Assembly: GCF_004123195.1 (NCBI RefSeq)
Contig: NZ_SDLI01000003.1
Location: 124,001 to 188,000, forward strand
Direction: 5' to 3'
Origin: Ammoniphilus sp. CFH 90114
Lineage (GTDB): Bacteria; Bacillota; Bacilli; Aneurinibacillales; RAOX-1
Length of the DNA: 64,000 nt
Shown: positions 35,255-45,473 of the stretch, piece after piece
How positions within the stretch are numbered: the stretch's first letter is position 1
How the letters are laid out: the number at the start of each line of letters is the position of its first letter
The notes under the pieces: model-generated
Told to the model about the DNA's origin: nothing
Database searches by the model: none
The model's input: the letters and a program-made list of their open reading frames with translations, nothing else
Program-made: the position numbers and the translations under genes

Positions 35255-35290
35255 TTGGCTTTACTAGTCAAAAAACTAGTGGCCTCCCTT

Positions 35291-35614
35291 CTAACGCTCC
35301 TCTGCTCTGGTTAGAGCTGCAATAAATTCCTTTTCAAAGTGCCCGCTATTCTCAATCTCTTCTCTTGTAAAGAAGTCAAAAAGAAAGTCTGCTTGGGCTA
35401 CCTGCTTTGAGTATTGGCTAAAAGACTTGCATAGCTTGCGAAGTTCGGGTTCCTTCTCCTCCTGTAGGCTATAGACGAATGTCTCTAAACGATCACTATG
35501 GATTAACAATCGACAGCCCTCTTGCACTAATTTCTCGTGAAAGGAAGAGACCTGTTGCGCAAAATCCTGATTTTCTAGATCCTCTAAAAAAACTTGAGTA
35601 ATTAAATAGAACAT
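35291..35614 (-). CDS. Unrecognised 107-aa protein
   Basis: Soluble, predominantly helical protein with no signal or membrane segment and no motif I recognise. Text such as FAQQVSSFHEKLVQEGCRLL and LRKLCKSFSQYSKQVAQADF suggests amphipathic helices. ATG with AAAGGAG. It lies 12 bp after the YtvI-like gene and before the 31-aa ORF, so the three may form one operon. Confidence 0.75.
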   Translation of the reverse strand: MFYLITQVFLEDLENQDFAQQVSSFHEKLVQEGCRLLIHSDRLETFVYSLQEEKEPELRKLCKSFSQYSKQVAQADFLFDFFTREEIENSGHFEKEFIAALTRAEER

Positions 35615-35626
35615 TGTATATCTCCT

Positions 35627-36661
35627 TTAGAAATCAAGTTTCACCTTTAAGAATCCTGCCTTTAACAAGGCCTCAATAATAATAACAATCGCAGGCCCTA
35701 AAATAAATCCTACAAACCCCAATAGCTGGAAACCTATATAAAGACTTGCGAGCGCCGCTAATGCGCTGATTCCCAAACTCTCACCGAGGATCTTAGGTTC
35801 AACAATTCTTCTCACTACAGTGATCACAAGAAACAGAATAATAAGACCCACAGCTAAGAATTGATCATTATTAATAAAAAATTGGTACGCTGCCCAAGGT
35901 ACAATGAACGAGCCTGTCCCTAAAATTGGAAGGATATCTACCAATACAATGATAAAGGCAATTAAAAAGGCATATTTCACATCTAATATCAGTAACCCAA
36001 TCAATGCCAATAGGTATGTCATTAAGCTCAATATAATTTGTGCTCCAAGAAATCCAACTAAGGCCCTTGATAATTGATTGAGGACTAAATCCACTTTTTC
36101 CTTAGCTGAAGGGGTAAACAAATTCATGAACCCGTTTCGCAAGGAAGGTAGATCGAAACTGATAAGAAACAAGCTAATTAAATAAACAATCGAAATTAGT
36201 AACAACTCTGGAAGTGCAGCCACGATATTAAATATCCACTTCGTAACGGTGGATGCGGCTATCATAGCTGAATTCTTCAAAGAATTAAGGACTTGTTGAA
36301 TCGTAGAGATAGTTTCTACAGGAAGAAGAGCATAATATTTCTCCCATACAATAATATATCTTTCTAGGGTCTCGAAGAAATGGGCAGAAAGCATAGGTAA
36401 CTTGTGTGCGAGCTCTACACTTTGAACAACCAGTAGGGTAGATAACCAATAGGAACCCATTCCAAAAGAAGCTAAGAACAAGATATAAGTAATGGTTACC
36501 GCGGGCATTCGCTTCATATTGAAGACTCGAATCATTAGTTGTATTATGGGCTCAAGCAAAATGGCGGTAATCAGTGCAAGGACAAGAGGAATTCCATGAA
36601 GAACTAATATTAGTCCCAGTACACCTATTAGTAACGGCAAGATTAATTTACGTATGGACAT
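35627..36661 (-). CDS. AI-2E/YtvI-type membrane protein
   Basis: Polytopic membrane protein (344 aa) of the AI-2E transporter family, closest in character to sporulation protein YtvI. There are about eight hydrophobic segments. The family core VDILPILGTGSFIVPWA is near 240 and ILGESLGISALAALASLYIGF near 290. YtvI proteins are expressed in sporulating cells; their substrate is not known. ATG start, with AAAGGGG rather far upstream. Confidence 0.82.
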   Translation of the reverse strand: MSIRKLILPLLIGVLGLILVLHGIPLVLALITAILLEPIIQLMIRVFNMKRMPAVTITYILFLASFGMGSYWLSTLLVVQSVELAHKLPMLSAHFFETLERYIIVWEKYYALLPVETISTIQQVLNSLKNSAMIAASTVTKWIFNIVAALPELLLISIVYLISLFLISFDLPSLRNGFMNLFTPSAKEKVDLVLNQLSRALVGFLGAQIILSLMTYLLALIGLLILDVKYAFLIAFIIVLVDILPILGTGSFIVPWAAYQFFINNDQFLAVGLIILFLVITVVRRIVEPKILGESLGISALAALASLYIGFQLLGFVGFILGPAIVIIIEALLKAGFLKVKLDF

Positions 36662-36761
36662 AAACTCATTTCATTTCCCCTTTTTTATGTTATACCCTTA
36701 TTCTACCCAAAATCTTGTACAGTGGATATATAGGCAGGGATAAATTTCTTTTTATTAAAAA

Positions 36762-36793
36762 GAAAAAAAGTAATGCAGAATGATTGCATCACT
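36762..36793 (-). terminator. Terminator after the DUF2325 gene
   Basis: GTGATGCA and TGCATTAC pair with one mismatch around loop ATCATTC, followed leftwards by seven U's, 6 bp after the DUF2325 stop. Confidence 0.75.
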
Positions 36794-36798
36794 TCATG

Positions 36799-37095
36799 TT
36801 ATGATATGTAGTTGATTTGCCTATGTTCATTCAGAACTTGATGAATACTGCTCCAGGAGCGCTTGGCAAAACAAATGGGAAGGGATTGTTCTTTGGCTTT
36901 TTGTTTGATGACCTTAGAAAGATTGTGATTCACATAATCCGTAAGCACGAGAATCAGGTTTATTTTCTCCGGTATATCTTTCTTCACTTCCTGTGGTTTT
37001 CTTCCTGTGATATGAAGAATCTCCCTATAGCCAATTTCAGATAACTTTTCTTCAATATTCCCTAAGTGGTCTGCGCCTACGATCATAAGTGACAT
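36799..37095 (-). CDS. DUF2325 domain protein, probably iron-regulated
   Basis: A 98-aa protein that is essentially one DUF2325 domain: it opens MSLMIVGADHLGNIEEKL (the family's GADxLG motif) and ends with PICFAKRSWSSIHQVL. Family members occur beside metal and stress genes, but no biochemical function is agreed. The ATG at 37095 with GGAGGG is chosen over an earlier in-frame start. Its promoter overlaps two Fur-box-like sequences (37125-37143 and 37156-37174), so it is likely derepressed by iron lack. Confidence 0.82.
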   Translation of the reverse strand: MSLMIVGADHLGNIEEKLSEIGYREILHITGRKPQEVKKDIPEKINLILVLTDYVNHNLSKVIKQKAKEQSLPICFAKRSWSSIHQVLNEHRQINYIS

Positions 37096-37124
37096 TTCCA
37101 ATCCCTCCTGCACCTGATATTATT

Positions 37125-37176
37125 GAGAACGATTTTCGTTATCTTTATAATAACAGGTAATGATAATCGTTGTCAA
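37125..37176 (-). promoter_or_regulatory. Promoter with two Fur-box-like sites
   Basis: A leftward -35 TTGACA (37171-37176) and -10 TATTAT (37147-37152) are 18 bp apart. GGTAATGATAATCGTTGTC (37156-37174) matches the 19-bp Fur consensus GATAATGATAATCATTATC at 16 positions; GAGAACGATTTTCGTTATC (37125-37143) matches at 14. Counts were made by eye. One box covers the -35/spacer, the other the start region. Confidence 0.75.
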
Positions 37177-37225
37177 TTAATTTTACAAAAAATTTTGTCC
37201 GATCCAAAGAAAGTGTAATAACAGT

Positions 37226-37250
37226 AAAAAGCCCGTTCCACGAACGGGCT
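37226..37250 (-). terminator. Terminator after the methyltransferase gene
   Basis: AGCCCGTTC and GAACGGGCT, 9-bp perfect stem with 3-base loop, then U's leftwards. It starts 6 bp after the stop. Confidence 0.93.
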
Positions 37251-37255
37251 TTGCT

Positions 37256-38440
37256 CTATTTTTTCATTCCTGCGAGTATCGGCTCGAGCTTATCCTCGAG
37301 TGCTTTTTCTAAATACGGGGTGACTTGGAGGAATCGTTTAAACTCTAGATAACTTTCCGCGATTTGATCCACATTCGTCTGTTTTCCCTTGACGGCGCGA
37401 ATAAGTAAATTTTTAGGAGTATGCTCTAGATCAATAAATTCTAGTATCTGCGTTCGGTATCCCATTAGCTCCAGTAAGGTAGCTCTTACAGAGTCGGTTG
37501 CTAAAGCGGAGAACCTCTCTTTAATGATTCCATGCTTTAACATCGGATCCAAGACCTCATTTTCCACTTGGGTAAACATCTCATGCTGACAGCAAGGAAC
37601 GGAAAGGATAACATCCGCACCCCAACGAACTGCTTTTTCTAGTGCCGCGTCCGTTGCCGTATCACAAGCATGCAAGGTAACGACCATATCGACATGGTCC
37701 ACTTCCGTATATTTGGCAATGTCCCCGACTAAGAAACGAAGGTCCTTGTACTGTAGTTTCTCCACCAACTCATTGCAATGACAGATGACGTCTTCCTTTA
37801 GATCCAAGCCCACCACTTGGAAGTCAAGTCCTTCTACTTCCCTTAAATAATGATACATAGCAAACGTCAAATAAGATTTTCCACACCCAAAATCTAAAAT
37901 AGTCAACTTTCTATCCTTATTAAGATGCGGTACAATGTCTCGAATCATCTCAAGGAATCGATTAATCTGCCTGAACTTATCATACTTCTTAGCGAGAACC
38001 TTTCCTTCTGGGTTCATTACCCCTAATTCTACTAAGAACGGAATCGGGGTTCCTTCTTCAAGTAAGTAATTTTTCTTCCGATTATGTGTAAGCTCAACCT
38101 GTTTTATTGAGGCGGGTTTCTTTAAGATCGTTACCTTAAATTTCTTGCTTATTAAAACCTGATAGTCGGCTTCAGCCGTATGGATCATTCCTTGCTTAAA
38201 TACTTCTGAAAACAACTCTTGTAACTTTTGTTCCGTTTCCTCCACAGTTAAATTATCGTGAAGAACCTTCTTCTCGTAATAATAGCTGAATTGATAGAAG
38301 AACTGCCCTTTTAGTTCGACCGGTTTTACGGTAACTTTTTGGATGCCATCAGGTTCTTTCTTTCTTACACCACTAAGTACGGCTTGATACAATAAACGCG
38401 ACGGGATAATCCCTGCAAGTAATGACTGTAGTTTTTCCAT
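37256..38440 (-). CDS. SAM-dependent methyltransferase (Methyltransf_32-like)
   Basis: Class I methyltransferase of 394 aa. The first ~150 residues are a family-specific alpha/beta domain. The SAM fold follows, with motif I TILDFGCGKSYLTFAMYHYL near 185, an acidic loop VVGLDLKEDVI near 215 and VTLHACDTATDAAL near 260, a combination seen in the Methyltransf_32 (METTL25/RRNAD1-like) group. The SVPCCQHE motif follows at about 292. The substrate is unknown; RNA is a guess. ATG with AAGGAG. It appears monocistronic. Confidence 0.82.
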   Translation of the reverse strand: MEKLQSLLAGIIPSRLLYQAVLSGVRKKEPDGIQKVTVKPVELKGQFFYQFSYYYEKKVLHDNLTVEETEQKLQELFSEVFKQGMIHTAEADYQVLISKKFKVTILKKPASIKQVELTHNRKKNYLLEEGTPIPFLVELGVMNPEGKVLAKKYDKFRQINRFLEMIRDIVPHLNKDRKLTILDFGCGKSYLTFAMYHYLREVEGLDFQVVGLDLKEDVICHCNELVEKLQYKDLRFLVGDIAKYTEVDHVDMVVTLHACDTATDAALEKAVRWGADVILSVPCCQHEMFTQVENEVLDPMLKHGIIKERFSALATDSVRATLLELMGYRTQILEFIDLEHTPKNLLIRAVKGKQTNVDQIAESYLEFKRFLQVTPYLEKALEDKLEPILAGMKK

Positions 38441-38570
38441 TCCTTATTTACTCCTTCACATATCAACCTTAAGCTAACTACAAGATATCAGGAATGATGA
38501 TAGAAATCCAAGCAATAATGGGTATTATTCCCCGTTCATCATCCTATTAACAACGTATAAGTCGATGATC

Positions 38571-38606
38571 AAAGAAGGCTATGAGTTTACACCCATAGCC
38601 TTCTTT
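38571..38606 (-). terminator. Terminator after gndA
   Basis: AGAAGGCTATG and CATAGCCTTCT form an 11-bp perfect stem, loop of about ten bases, with T-rich flanks on both strands. Confidence 0.88.
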
Positions 38607-38612
38607 CTCTTT

Positions 38613-40025
38613 TTATTCTTTTATCCATTGTGTATGGAACGTCCCTACCTTATCGATACGCTGATAAGTATGTGCTCCAAAATAATCACGCTGAGCTTGA
38701 AGTAGATTAGCAGGAAGTGTTTCTGTTCGGTAGCTATCGAAGTAAGCCAATGCACTTGCAAAAGCTGGTACAGGTATTCCACTTGCAATCGCTACGGATA
38801 CAACTTGTCTCCAGGCATCTTGATAGGTCTCCACAATATCCTGGAAGTAAGGATCTAATAGGAGATTCTTTAACTCTGAGTTATGATCATACGCATTCTT
38901 AATATTCTGCAGGAATTGCGCACGAATAATGCAACCCCCTCTAAAAATCATCGCAATGTTGCCGTAGTTCAGGTTCCAATTATACTCTTCAGATGCCGCT
39001 CTCATCTGGGCAAAGCCTTGTGCATAAGAGCATATCTTACTTGCATAAAGAGCTTTGCGAACAGCTTCAATAAATTCTTCACGGTTCACAGAAACGCCAG
39101 TCGAACTTGGGCCCCGCAAGATCTTGCTTGCAGCCACTCTTTCTTCCTTCATGGCGGAGAGGAATCGAGCAAACACCGATTCTGTAATAATGGATAAAGG
39201 AACCCCAAGATCTAATGAGCTTTGGCTTGTCCATTTTCCAGTTCCCTTTTGGCCTGCGGTATCCAAGATGAGATCAACCATAGGCTTACCTGTTTCTTCA
39301 TCGATCTTCGTGAAGATATCAGCCGTAATCTCAATTAAATAGCTGTCGAGTTCTCCCTTGTTCCATTCAGCAAACACTTCGTGGAACTCCTCTGCACTCA
39401 AGTTCAGGGTATGCTTCATCAAGTGGTAGGCTTCACAAATTAACTGCATATCCCCATATTCAATTCCGTTATGTACCATCTTTACATAGTGACCAGCCCC
39501 GTCTGGACCGATATACGTACAACAAGGATCATCCCCTACTTTAGCAGAAATAGCAGTTAGGATGGGTTCAACTAATTTGTAAGCATCTTCCTGTCCACCT
39601 GGCATGATAGCTGGGCCTTTTAATGCTCCTTCTTCCCCACCAGAAACCCCTGCTCCAATAAAACGAATGCCTTGAGATTCTAGATCTTTGTTTCTGCGCA
39701 AAGTATCCGGGAAGTAGGCATTTCCTCCGTCAATTAAAATATCCCCCTCAGCTAGAAGAGGCTTCAATTGTTCAATGGTATCATCAGTAGGCTTCCCAGC
39801 CTTCACCATAATAAGAATCTTACGAGGTGTCTCTAATGACTCTACAAATTCTTCAATACTGTATGTCCCTACTAGGTTTTTCCCTTCAGCTTCTTTTAGT
39901 AGTTCCTCCGTTTTTTCCGCTGATCGGTTGTAGACCGAAACAGAAAATCCCCGGCTCTCTATATTCAACGCCAGATTCTTACCCATTACGGCAAGTCCGA
40001 TGACCCCGATTTGCTGCTTAGACAT
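38613..40025 (-). CDS. gndA: 6-Phosphogluconate dehydrogenase
   Basis: Oxidative decarboxylation of 6-phosphogluconate to ribulose 5-phosphate in the pentose phosphate pathway (470 aa, full length). N-terminal [17 protein letters not shown], with NADP-preferring NRS after the second strand, is at 5-33. GGNAYFPDT is near 100, [19 protein letters not shown] near 128 and [17 protein letters not shown] near 185, and a C-terminal [13 protein letters not shown] closes the fold. Monocistronic between terminators. Confidence 0.95.
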   Translation of the reverse strand: MSKQQIGVIGLAVMGKNLALNIESRGFSVSVYNRSAEKTEELLKEAEGKNLVGTYSIEEFVESLETPRKILIMVKAGKPTDDTIEQLKPLLAEGDILIDGGNAYFPDTLRRNKDLESQGIRFIGAGVSGGEEGALKGPAIMPGGQEDAYKLVEPILTAISAKVGDDPCCTYIGPDGAGHYVKMVHNGIEYGDMQLICEAYHLMKHTLNLSAEEFHEVFAEWNKGELDSYLIEITADIFTKIDEETGKPMVDLILDTAGQKGTGKWTSQSSLDLGVPLSIITESVFARFLSAMKEERVAASKILRGPSSTGVSVNREEFIEAVRKALYASKICSYAQGFAQMRAASEEYNWNLNYGNIAMIFRGGCIIRAQFLQNIKNAYDHNSELKNLLLDPYFQDIVETYQDAWRQVVSVAIASGIPVPAFASALAYFDSYRTETLPANLLQAQRDYFGAHTYQRIDKVGTFHTQWIKE

Positions 40026-40128
40026 TATGTATCCGCCCTTCTCTGCGTTAGTTTAGTATTTATTATACGAAAAAAGAGTAAAGTTTAACAGAAGTTGGTG
40101 CAAGAAGTACTCAACAGATCCTCTTCCA

Positions 40129-41235
40129 TTATAACTCGATCAGATGTTTCGGATACGTCGTCAAGACATTCGCTTTTCCGTCTTCTCCGATAAAGACATC
40201 ATCCTCAATGCGAATACCACCGACTCCAGAAATGTAAACGCCAGGTTCAATGGTAAACAACATGCCTGGCTGCATTGTCATCTCATTCTGTCCGTGAATC
40301 GACGGGGCTTCGTGAACATCTAAACCAAGTCCATGACCCAATCGATGAATAAAATACTGCCCATATCCTGCTGACTCAATATACTCCCGAGCTGCACGAT
40401 CGACTTCTCCAAATGACTTCCCTGCTTGAACCGCTTCAATCCCTCTCAAATTTCCTTGAAGAACAGCATCATACATGGATTTTTGCTCCTCCGATGCTTC
40501 TCCTACTACAAAAGTCCGTGTAATGTCAGAGCAATATCCGTCAACAAATACACCTAAATCAAACAATAAGAACTCTCCAGATTGAATTTTCCTTTGTCCC
40601 GGGCGGCCATGAGGCAGAGCTGATTGAGGGCCTGATAACAAGATGGTCTCAAACGCTGGGCGATCTGCCCCCAATACTTTCATCTGATACTCAAGCTCGG
40701 CTGTAATCTCTAATTCAGTAACCCCAGGTACCACCTTAGAAACTCCATGTTGCAGGACTTTTTCAATGACTTCGATCGCTCTACGCACGATCTGAATATC
40801 CTCGCTAGACTTGATGAGGCGCATGGAAGTAATGAACTCCTCAACATCCACAAAACGAACATCGGAAAAACATTCTTTTAATCTTTCCGCTTGGAACAAA
40901 CTCATCATCTTCTTTTCAACGCCCAGTTGTGAAATGGAACGTCCTACCCAATTCTTCAAGATGGTATAGGGTTGATCCATATCGGATATCGGTGTAAGTC
41001 CATCCATCCCTGTTGCCTTAGCTGCACTTTCTAGATCTATGGAAGGAACGAATAACTGCACAATCCCTTTTTCGACGTCAAATACTAAGGCCATAAACCT
41101 CTCAAGTGGATCGCAATAGAAACCCGTCAGGTAATAAATATTGGTTGGAGAAGTGATCATCGCTACATCTAGCTTTTGTTCTTCAAGATAGGAAAGCGTG
41201 CGCTTTATACGCTGTGTGAATATGTTATCCATCAT
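40129..41235 (-). CDS. M24 family aminopeptidase (Xaa-Pro dipeptidase type)
   Basis: Pita-bread metallopeptidase (368 aa) likely cleaving Xaa-Pro peptides. An N-terminal creatinase-like domain (SPTNIYYLTGFYCDPLERF) is followed by the catalytic domain with metal ligands in LFDLGVFVDGYCSDITRTF (two Asp), HRLGHGLGLDVHEAP (His) and FTIEPGVYISGVGGIRIEDDV (two Glu). Two adjacent ATGs follow GGAGG; either could be used. It sits alone. Confidence 0.9.
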   Translation of the reverse strand: MMDNIFTQRIKRTLSYLEEQKLDVAMITSPTNIYYLTGFYCDPLERFMALVFDVEKGIVQLFVPSIDLESAAKATGMDGLTPISDMDQPYTILKNWVGRSISQLGVEKKMMSLFQAERLKECFSDVRFVDVEEFITSMRLIKSSEDIQIVRRAIEVIEKVLQHGVSKVVPGVTELEITAELEYQMKVLGADRPAFETILLSGPQSALPHGRPGQRKIQSGEFLLFDLGVFVDGYCSDITRTFVVGEASEEQKSMYDAVLQGNLRGIEAVQAGKSFGEVDRAAREYIESAGYGQYFIHRLGHGLGLDVHEAPSIHGQNEMTMQPGMLFTIEPGVYISGVGGIRIEDDVFIGEDGKANVLTTYPKHLIEL

Positions 41236-41320
41236 TTAACCTCCATTAAACTTGAATCTTCTATCCGTATCGTGACACAAATAGTGGAAATAAACAACAA
41301 GAAAGATCGTTGAAAACAAG

Positions 41321-41345
41321 GAAAAAGGATGCCTCACAGACATCC
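41321..41345 (-). terminator. Terminator after glnS
   Basis: GGATGTCT and AGGCATCC stem with one mismatch and a GTG loop, followed by five U's leftwards, 15 bp past the stop. Confidence 0.7.
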
Positions 41346-41360
41346 CTCATTCCTTCTTCT

Positions 41361-43019
41361 TTACTTTCCCATTTTAAATGAGCTCTTTAAGGAAACAATT
41401 CGATTGAACACAAGCTTTTCAGCTGTAGTGTACTTAGGATCTACATTAAAGTAACCATGGCGGAAAAACTGAAATTTATCTTGCACCTTCGCTTCGGTCA
41501 TGTTGGATTCTACAAATCCCTGTACCACTTCCAAGGAATTTGGGTTGATATGATCTAGGAAGGATTCTCCCTCTTCTTCCTTTTCATCAAGGATCAAAGG
41601 CTCGTATAATCTAAACTCAGCAGGAACAGCATGCGTTGCTTCGACCCAGTGAATCGTCCCCTTCACCTTTCTTCCTGTAAAACCGGTACCACTCTTTGTT
41701 TCAGGGTCATACGTACAATGAATTTCCACAACATTTCCTTGCTCATCCTTAATGACTTCTTCGCACTTTACAAAATAAGCATGCTTGAGGCGCACTTCAT
41801 TGCCTGGGAAAAGGCGGAAATACCCCTTTGGCGGTTCTTCCATAAAATCATCTTGCTCAATATAGATTTCTCTAGAGAATGGAATTTGTCGGTGCCCCAT
41901 CTCTGGGTTTTCTGGGTTATTCTCAGCCTCTAGCATCTCAACCTTACCTTCTGGATAGTTTGTTATCACTACCTTTAAGGGACGAAGAATCCCCATGGTT
42001 CTTAGAGCCTTCATTTTCAGATCTTCACGGATAAAGTGCTCAAGCATCTGTTCGTCAACCACACTATGACTTCTTGCAACACCAATTTCCATACAGAAGT
42101 TGCGTATGGCCTCTGGCGTAAAGCCTCTTCTGCGAAGTCCAGAGATAGTCGGCATGCGCGGGTCATCCCATCCGTCGACAATCCCTTCATCAACCAACTT
42201 CTTAAGTTTTCGCTTACTCATTACGGTATTGGTTATGTTCAATCTAGCAAATTCAATTTGCTTAGGTTTACTTTCGGTTTCGCACTCTTCAATTACCCAA
42301 TTATATAAAGGACGGTGTTCTTCAAACTCTAATGTACAAATCGAATGCGTTACACCTTCAAACGCATCCTCCAATGGATGAGCATAGTCATACAAAGGAT
42401 AAATACACCACTGATCACCCGTATTATGATGAGTAGCATGAGCAATACGATACAAAACAGGATCTCTTAAGGTAATATTCGGGGAAGACATATCAATCTT
42501 AGCACGAAGAACCTTCTCACCGTCCTTAAACTCTCCCTTTCTCATTCTCTCGAACAAGTCAAGATTCTCTTCGACACTACGATTGCGGAATGGACTTTCC
42601 TTCCCAGGTTGGGTTAGTGTTCCTCGATAGGCGCGAATCTCTTCTGCCGTAAGATCATCGACATAAGCTTTCCCTTTTTTTATTAAAAGAACAGCCCGGT
42701 TATACATTTCTTCGAAGTAGTCGGAAGCAAAGAACAAACTGTCCCAAACATATCCCAACCAGGATACATCTTCTTTAATTGAATCAACAAACTCTTGGTC
42801 TTCCTTTAATGGATTCGTGTCGTCAAAACGAAGGTTCGTCTTCCCTTTAAATTCATCAGCCAGCTCAAAATTTAATACGATGGACTTGGCGTGTCCAATG
42901 TGTAAATATCCATTAGGCTCAGGCGGAAAACGCGTGATGATTTGATCATATTTATCTGATTGTAAATCCTCAATGACAATATTTTTAATAAAATTAGAGG
43001 ATCCTTGTTTATTCTCCAT
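41361..43019 (-). CDS. glnS: Glutaminyl-tRNA synthetase
   Basis: Class I synthetase charging tRNA-Gln (552 aa, the E. coli GlnRS length). The HIGH motif is at residues 40-43 within [16 protein letters not shown]. The KMSKS loop reads [11 protein letters not shown] near 255, followed by [23 protein letters not shown]. The C-terminal beta-barrel anticodon domain is complete and there is no YqeY fusion. The ATG at 43019 with AAAGG upstream was chosen. Most Bacillus relatives lack GlnRS and use GatCAB, so its presence is notable and suggests old transfer (inference). Confidence 0.94.
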   Translation of the reverse strand: MENKQGSSNFIKNIVIEDLQSDKYDQIITRFPPEPNGYLHIGHAKSIVLNFELADEFKGKTNLRFDDTNPLKEDQEFVDSIKEDVSWLGYVWDSLFFASDYFEEMYNRAVLLIKKGKAYVDDLTAEEIRAYRGTLTQPGKESPFRNRSVEENLDLFERMRKGEFKDGEKVLRAKIDMSSPNITLRDPVLYRIAHATHHNTGDQWCIYPLYDYAHPLEDAFEGVTHSICTLEFEEHRPLYNWVIEECETESKPKQIEFARLNITNTVMSKRKLKKLVDEGIVDGWDDPRMPTISGLRRRGFTPEAIRNFCMEIGVARSHSVVDEQMLEHFIREDLKMKALRTMGILRPLKVVITNYPEGKVEMLEAENNPENPEMGHRQIPFSREIYIEQDDFMEEPPKGYFRLFPGNEVRLKHAYFVKCEEVIKDEQGNVVEIHCTYDPETKSGTGFTGRKVKGTIHWVEATHAVPAEFRLYEPLILDEKEEEGESFLDHINPNSLEVVQGFVESNMTEAKVQDKFQFFRHGYFNVDPKYTTAEKLVFNRIVSLKSSFKMGK

Positions 43020-43162
43020 AGGGATACCAACCTTTCTATATCTAATCAACGATTCCGATAACACTTATTTACTTGTATTTATATCATAAAAACCCAAATA
43101 TAGCTACGTATCTCAGCTTTGACCATATTCAATGCCATTTATTCAGCTTTGAGCTTACGGCA

Positions 43163-44344
43163 TTAGCGTGATCTCATTCTTTTCCTTCTTTCTACCGGAA
43201 ACCCTGACTGATCCTTCGGCTTATTCTCAGTTGCTTCGATCACTTTTCGTTTTAGTGTTTGGCCGATTCCTTTTTCAATAAGATCCAAGTAACCCCGATC
43301 CTTTGCCGCAACAAGGGTAAGGGCTACCCCTTTTCCGCCCGCTCGTCCTGTTCGCCCGATTCGGTGTATATAACTGTCTACATCATGTGGGATATCATAA
43401 TTCACAACCAGTGTTACGCCTTCCACATCTAGTCCACGGGCGGCAACATCTGTCGCTACAAGCAACTGAATGCGCGCTTCTCGAAATCGCTCCATGACTT
43501 CTTCCCGTTTCGCTTGCGAGAGGTCTCCATGAAGCTCGTCCGATACATATCCCATTTGAGTTAATGTTTCGTTTACTTTACTAGCACGCCGCTTCGTCCG
43601 ACAGAAAATGACAGCTAGATAAGGTCGATATTGATCAATAATCGTTCGCAGCGTGGAGGGTTTGGCTCGATCCGTAGTCTCTACTACATATTGTTTAATT
43701 AGATCTAAAGTGATCTTGTGCTTCCTTATTCTTATATCCTGAGGATTCTTCATATATTGAGATGCTAAATCACGGATAGGTTGAGGCATTGTAGCAGAGA
43801 AAAGCATCGTTTGTCTATCGGCAGAAGTCTTGTTAATAATCTCCTCTACTTCTGTTAGAAAACCCATATGAAGCATTTGATCGGCTTCATCGAGGACAAG
43901 CATCGATACCTTGGTAAGTTCAATCGTTCCTCTACGCAGGTGATCTAATAATCTACCAGGAGTAGCAATGACCACTTGAACGTGACCTTGTAGCTTTCTA
44001 ATCTGTTGGTCAACATCTTGCCCCCCATAGACAGCTAATACATGGATGTCATCAAGGCCAGCTGTCATTTTTTTCACTTCTGAGGTCACTTGAAGAGCTA
44101 ACTCTCTTGTTGGAGTCAAGATAAGAGCTTGTACATGGGGTAATCCCACTTCTATTCTTTCTAAGATGGGAAGGATGAAGGATAACGTCTTCCCCGTACC
44201 GGTTTGGGCCTGGGCAATAACGTCCTTCCCTTCAAGAAGCACAGGAATTACTTTTTCTTGAACCTCTGTTGGAAGAACAAGACCATTTGCTTGAAGTATT
44301 TCATTGATTGTTGGACGTATTCCTAGATTTAAAAATGCTGACAA
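43163..44344 (-). CDS. DEAD-box RNA helicase
   Basis: ATP-dependent RNA helicase (393 aa), core of two RecA domains with only a short basic tail (ERRKRMRSR), like the small cold-shock/ribosome helicases. Motifs in order: Q motif near [19 protein letters not shown], Ia [31 protein letters not shown] and [12 protein letters not shown]. No upstream ATG suits; TTG at 44344 has AGGGGTG seven bases before it and gives the family-typical SAFLNLGI opening. A GTG at 44353 is the alternative. It starts 16 bp after the methyltransferase stop. Confidence 0.9.
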   Translation of the reverse strand: MSAFLNLGIRPTINEILQANGLVLPTEVQEKVIPVLLEGKDVIAQAQTGTGKTLSFILPILERIEVGLPHVQALILTPTRELALQVTSEVKKMTAGLDDIHVLAVYGGQDVDQQIRKLQGHVQVVIATPGRLLDHLRRGTIELTKVSMLVLDEADQMLHMGFLTEVEEIINKTSADRQTMLFSATMPQPIRDLASQYMKNPQDIRIRKHKITLDLIKQYVVETTDRAKPSTLRTIIDQYRPYLAVIFCRTKRRASKVNETLTQMGYVSDELHGDLSQAKREEVMERFREARIQLLVATDVAARGLDVEGVTLVVNYDIPHDVDSYIHRIGRTGRAGGKGVALTLVAAKDRGYLDLIEKGIGQTLKRKVIEATENKPKDQSGFPVERRKRMRSR

Positions 44345-44360
44345 ATTTGGCACCCCTATT

Positions 44361-44972
44361 CTATTTCTTACAAACAGCCATCCCAATAAAATATCGTACT
44401 CCATCTCTCGGCTTTATCTCAAAGGTTACGCCTCTTTGATAATAAATCTCAACCTCGGAAAAACGGAAAAATAATTGTTCAAATTCCTCCGGTGTAAACT
44501 GATGAAAGTGAAAAGGCTCGCTCGTGGGCATTCCTCTTCCCCTTCCAAAAGGACTTGATATGACCAAGGTCCCTCCTGGTTTCAACATTTTATATAAATT
44601 GTCCATAAAAACCCGGTCTTCCTGTACATGCTCAATCGTCTCAAAGCTTAAGATCGTATCAAACTTCCCAAGTTGCTCAGGTAATTGAGGATCTAGAGCA
44701 TCGGCCTTCTTATAGGTAATCTTTTGATGATTATATTCTCGATTCGCATAGGATAGGGTTTCTTCATCATTATCCACAGCAATAATTTCTTTGACCTCAC
44801 GCTTGCGTTCCTTAGCCACCATATGACTTCCATAACCCGTCCCACAGGCGATGTCTAATACCCGTCCCTGTACATAAGGAGCAGCAAAATAATATCTCGC
44901 TAGATGCTCTAGTAACATTCCATTAGTTGGCTTGAGAAGCTTTGGTACTATTCTTTCACCTGTCCATTCCAA
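44361..44972 (-). CDS. Class I SAM-dependent methyltransferase (203 aa)
   Basis: Small methyltransferase of the Methyltransf_11/25 type. Motif [19 protein letters not shown] is near 37-55, the acidic end of strand 2 [14 protein letters not shown] near 65, [17 protein letters not shown] near 108 and [15 protein letters not shown] near 132. The N-terminal WTGERIVP is a recognisable opening in this group. Substrate unknown. Probably co-transcribed with the helicase gene downstream. Confidence 0.85.
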   Translation of the reverse strand: MEWTGERIVPKLLKPTNGMLLEHLARYYFAAPYVQGRVLDIACGTGYGSHMVAKERKREVKEIIAVDNDEETLSYANREYNHQKITYKKADALDPQLPEQLGKFDTILSFETIEHVQEDRVFMDNLYKMLKPGGTLVISSPFGRGRGMPTSEPFHFHQFTPEEFEQLFFRFSEVEIYYQRGVTFEIKPRDGVRYFIGMAVCKK

Positions 44973-45124
44973 AAAACATCACCAATTTCCATTTTGATCT
45001 TTATATCTTACACCATTTTTCAACGACGTCCAAAACCTATCTCTTCATTAAAATGAATAACAATAGGACCTAAAGGGAATTTTTAAAATTACTTATACTC
45101 TTTGCTATTGGAGGAACAGATGAA

Positions 45125-45340
45125 ATGGAATTTAAAGTGGAGCTTACGGACTTTTTTGATCGCATCGAAGGAGAAGAGATCCAAGGCTATCACGCTTATG
45201 TGGTGGACGAAAACAATCAAAGATGGAGATATGGTTACCATCGTCAACCCCGACAAAGTATAGAGGCGTTTCTACAAGAAGTATGTGATGCATTTCATGA
45301 TCATCGAGAGGAGGATTTTAGGGTGGTAAGTGAGGGATAA
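45125..45340 (+). CDS. Unrecognised 71-aa protein
   Basis: Acidic small protein (VELTDFFDRIEGEEIQGYHAY opening). No domain recognised; it looks like a compact alpha/beta fold. GGAGG lies ten bases before the ATG; an out-of-frame ATG at 45120 runs into a different frame and was rejected. It is the first rightward gene of a short plus-strand stretch that continues with aprX. Confidence 0.65.
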   Translation: MEFKVELTDFFDRIEGEEIQGYHAYVVDENNQRWRYGYHRQPRQSIEAFLQEVCDAFHDHREEDFRVVSEG

Positions 45341-45473
45341 CGACATGCTGACCTAGCGGGTCCCCCCCTTTAACCCATTTTCATAGATTCATAGACATAT
45401 ACCGTTTCCACTCTTCTTCTATTTTCATAGAAATAACTATCGTTTCTATTAAAAAAAGAAAGGAGAAAGGGAT

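Noticed and set aside
37256-38440. Methyltransferase as a fused or truncated gene
   Set aside because: The long N-terminal part before the SAM motif is usual for this group, and both ends are clean.
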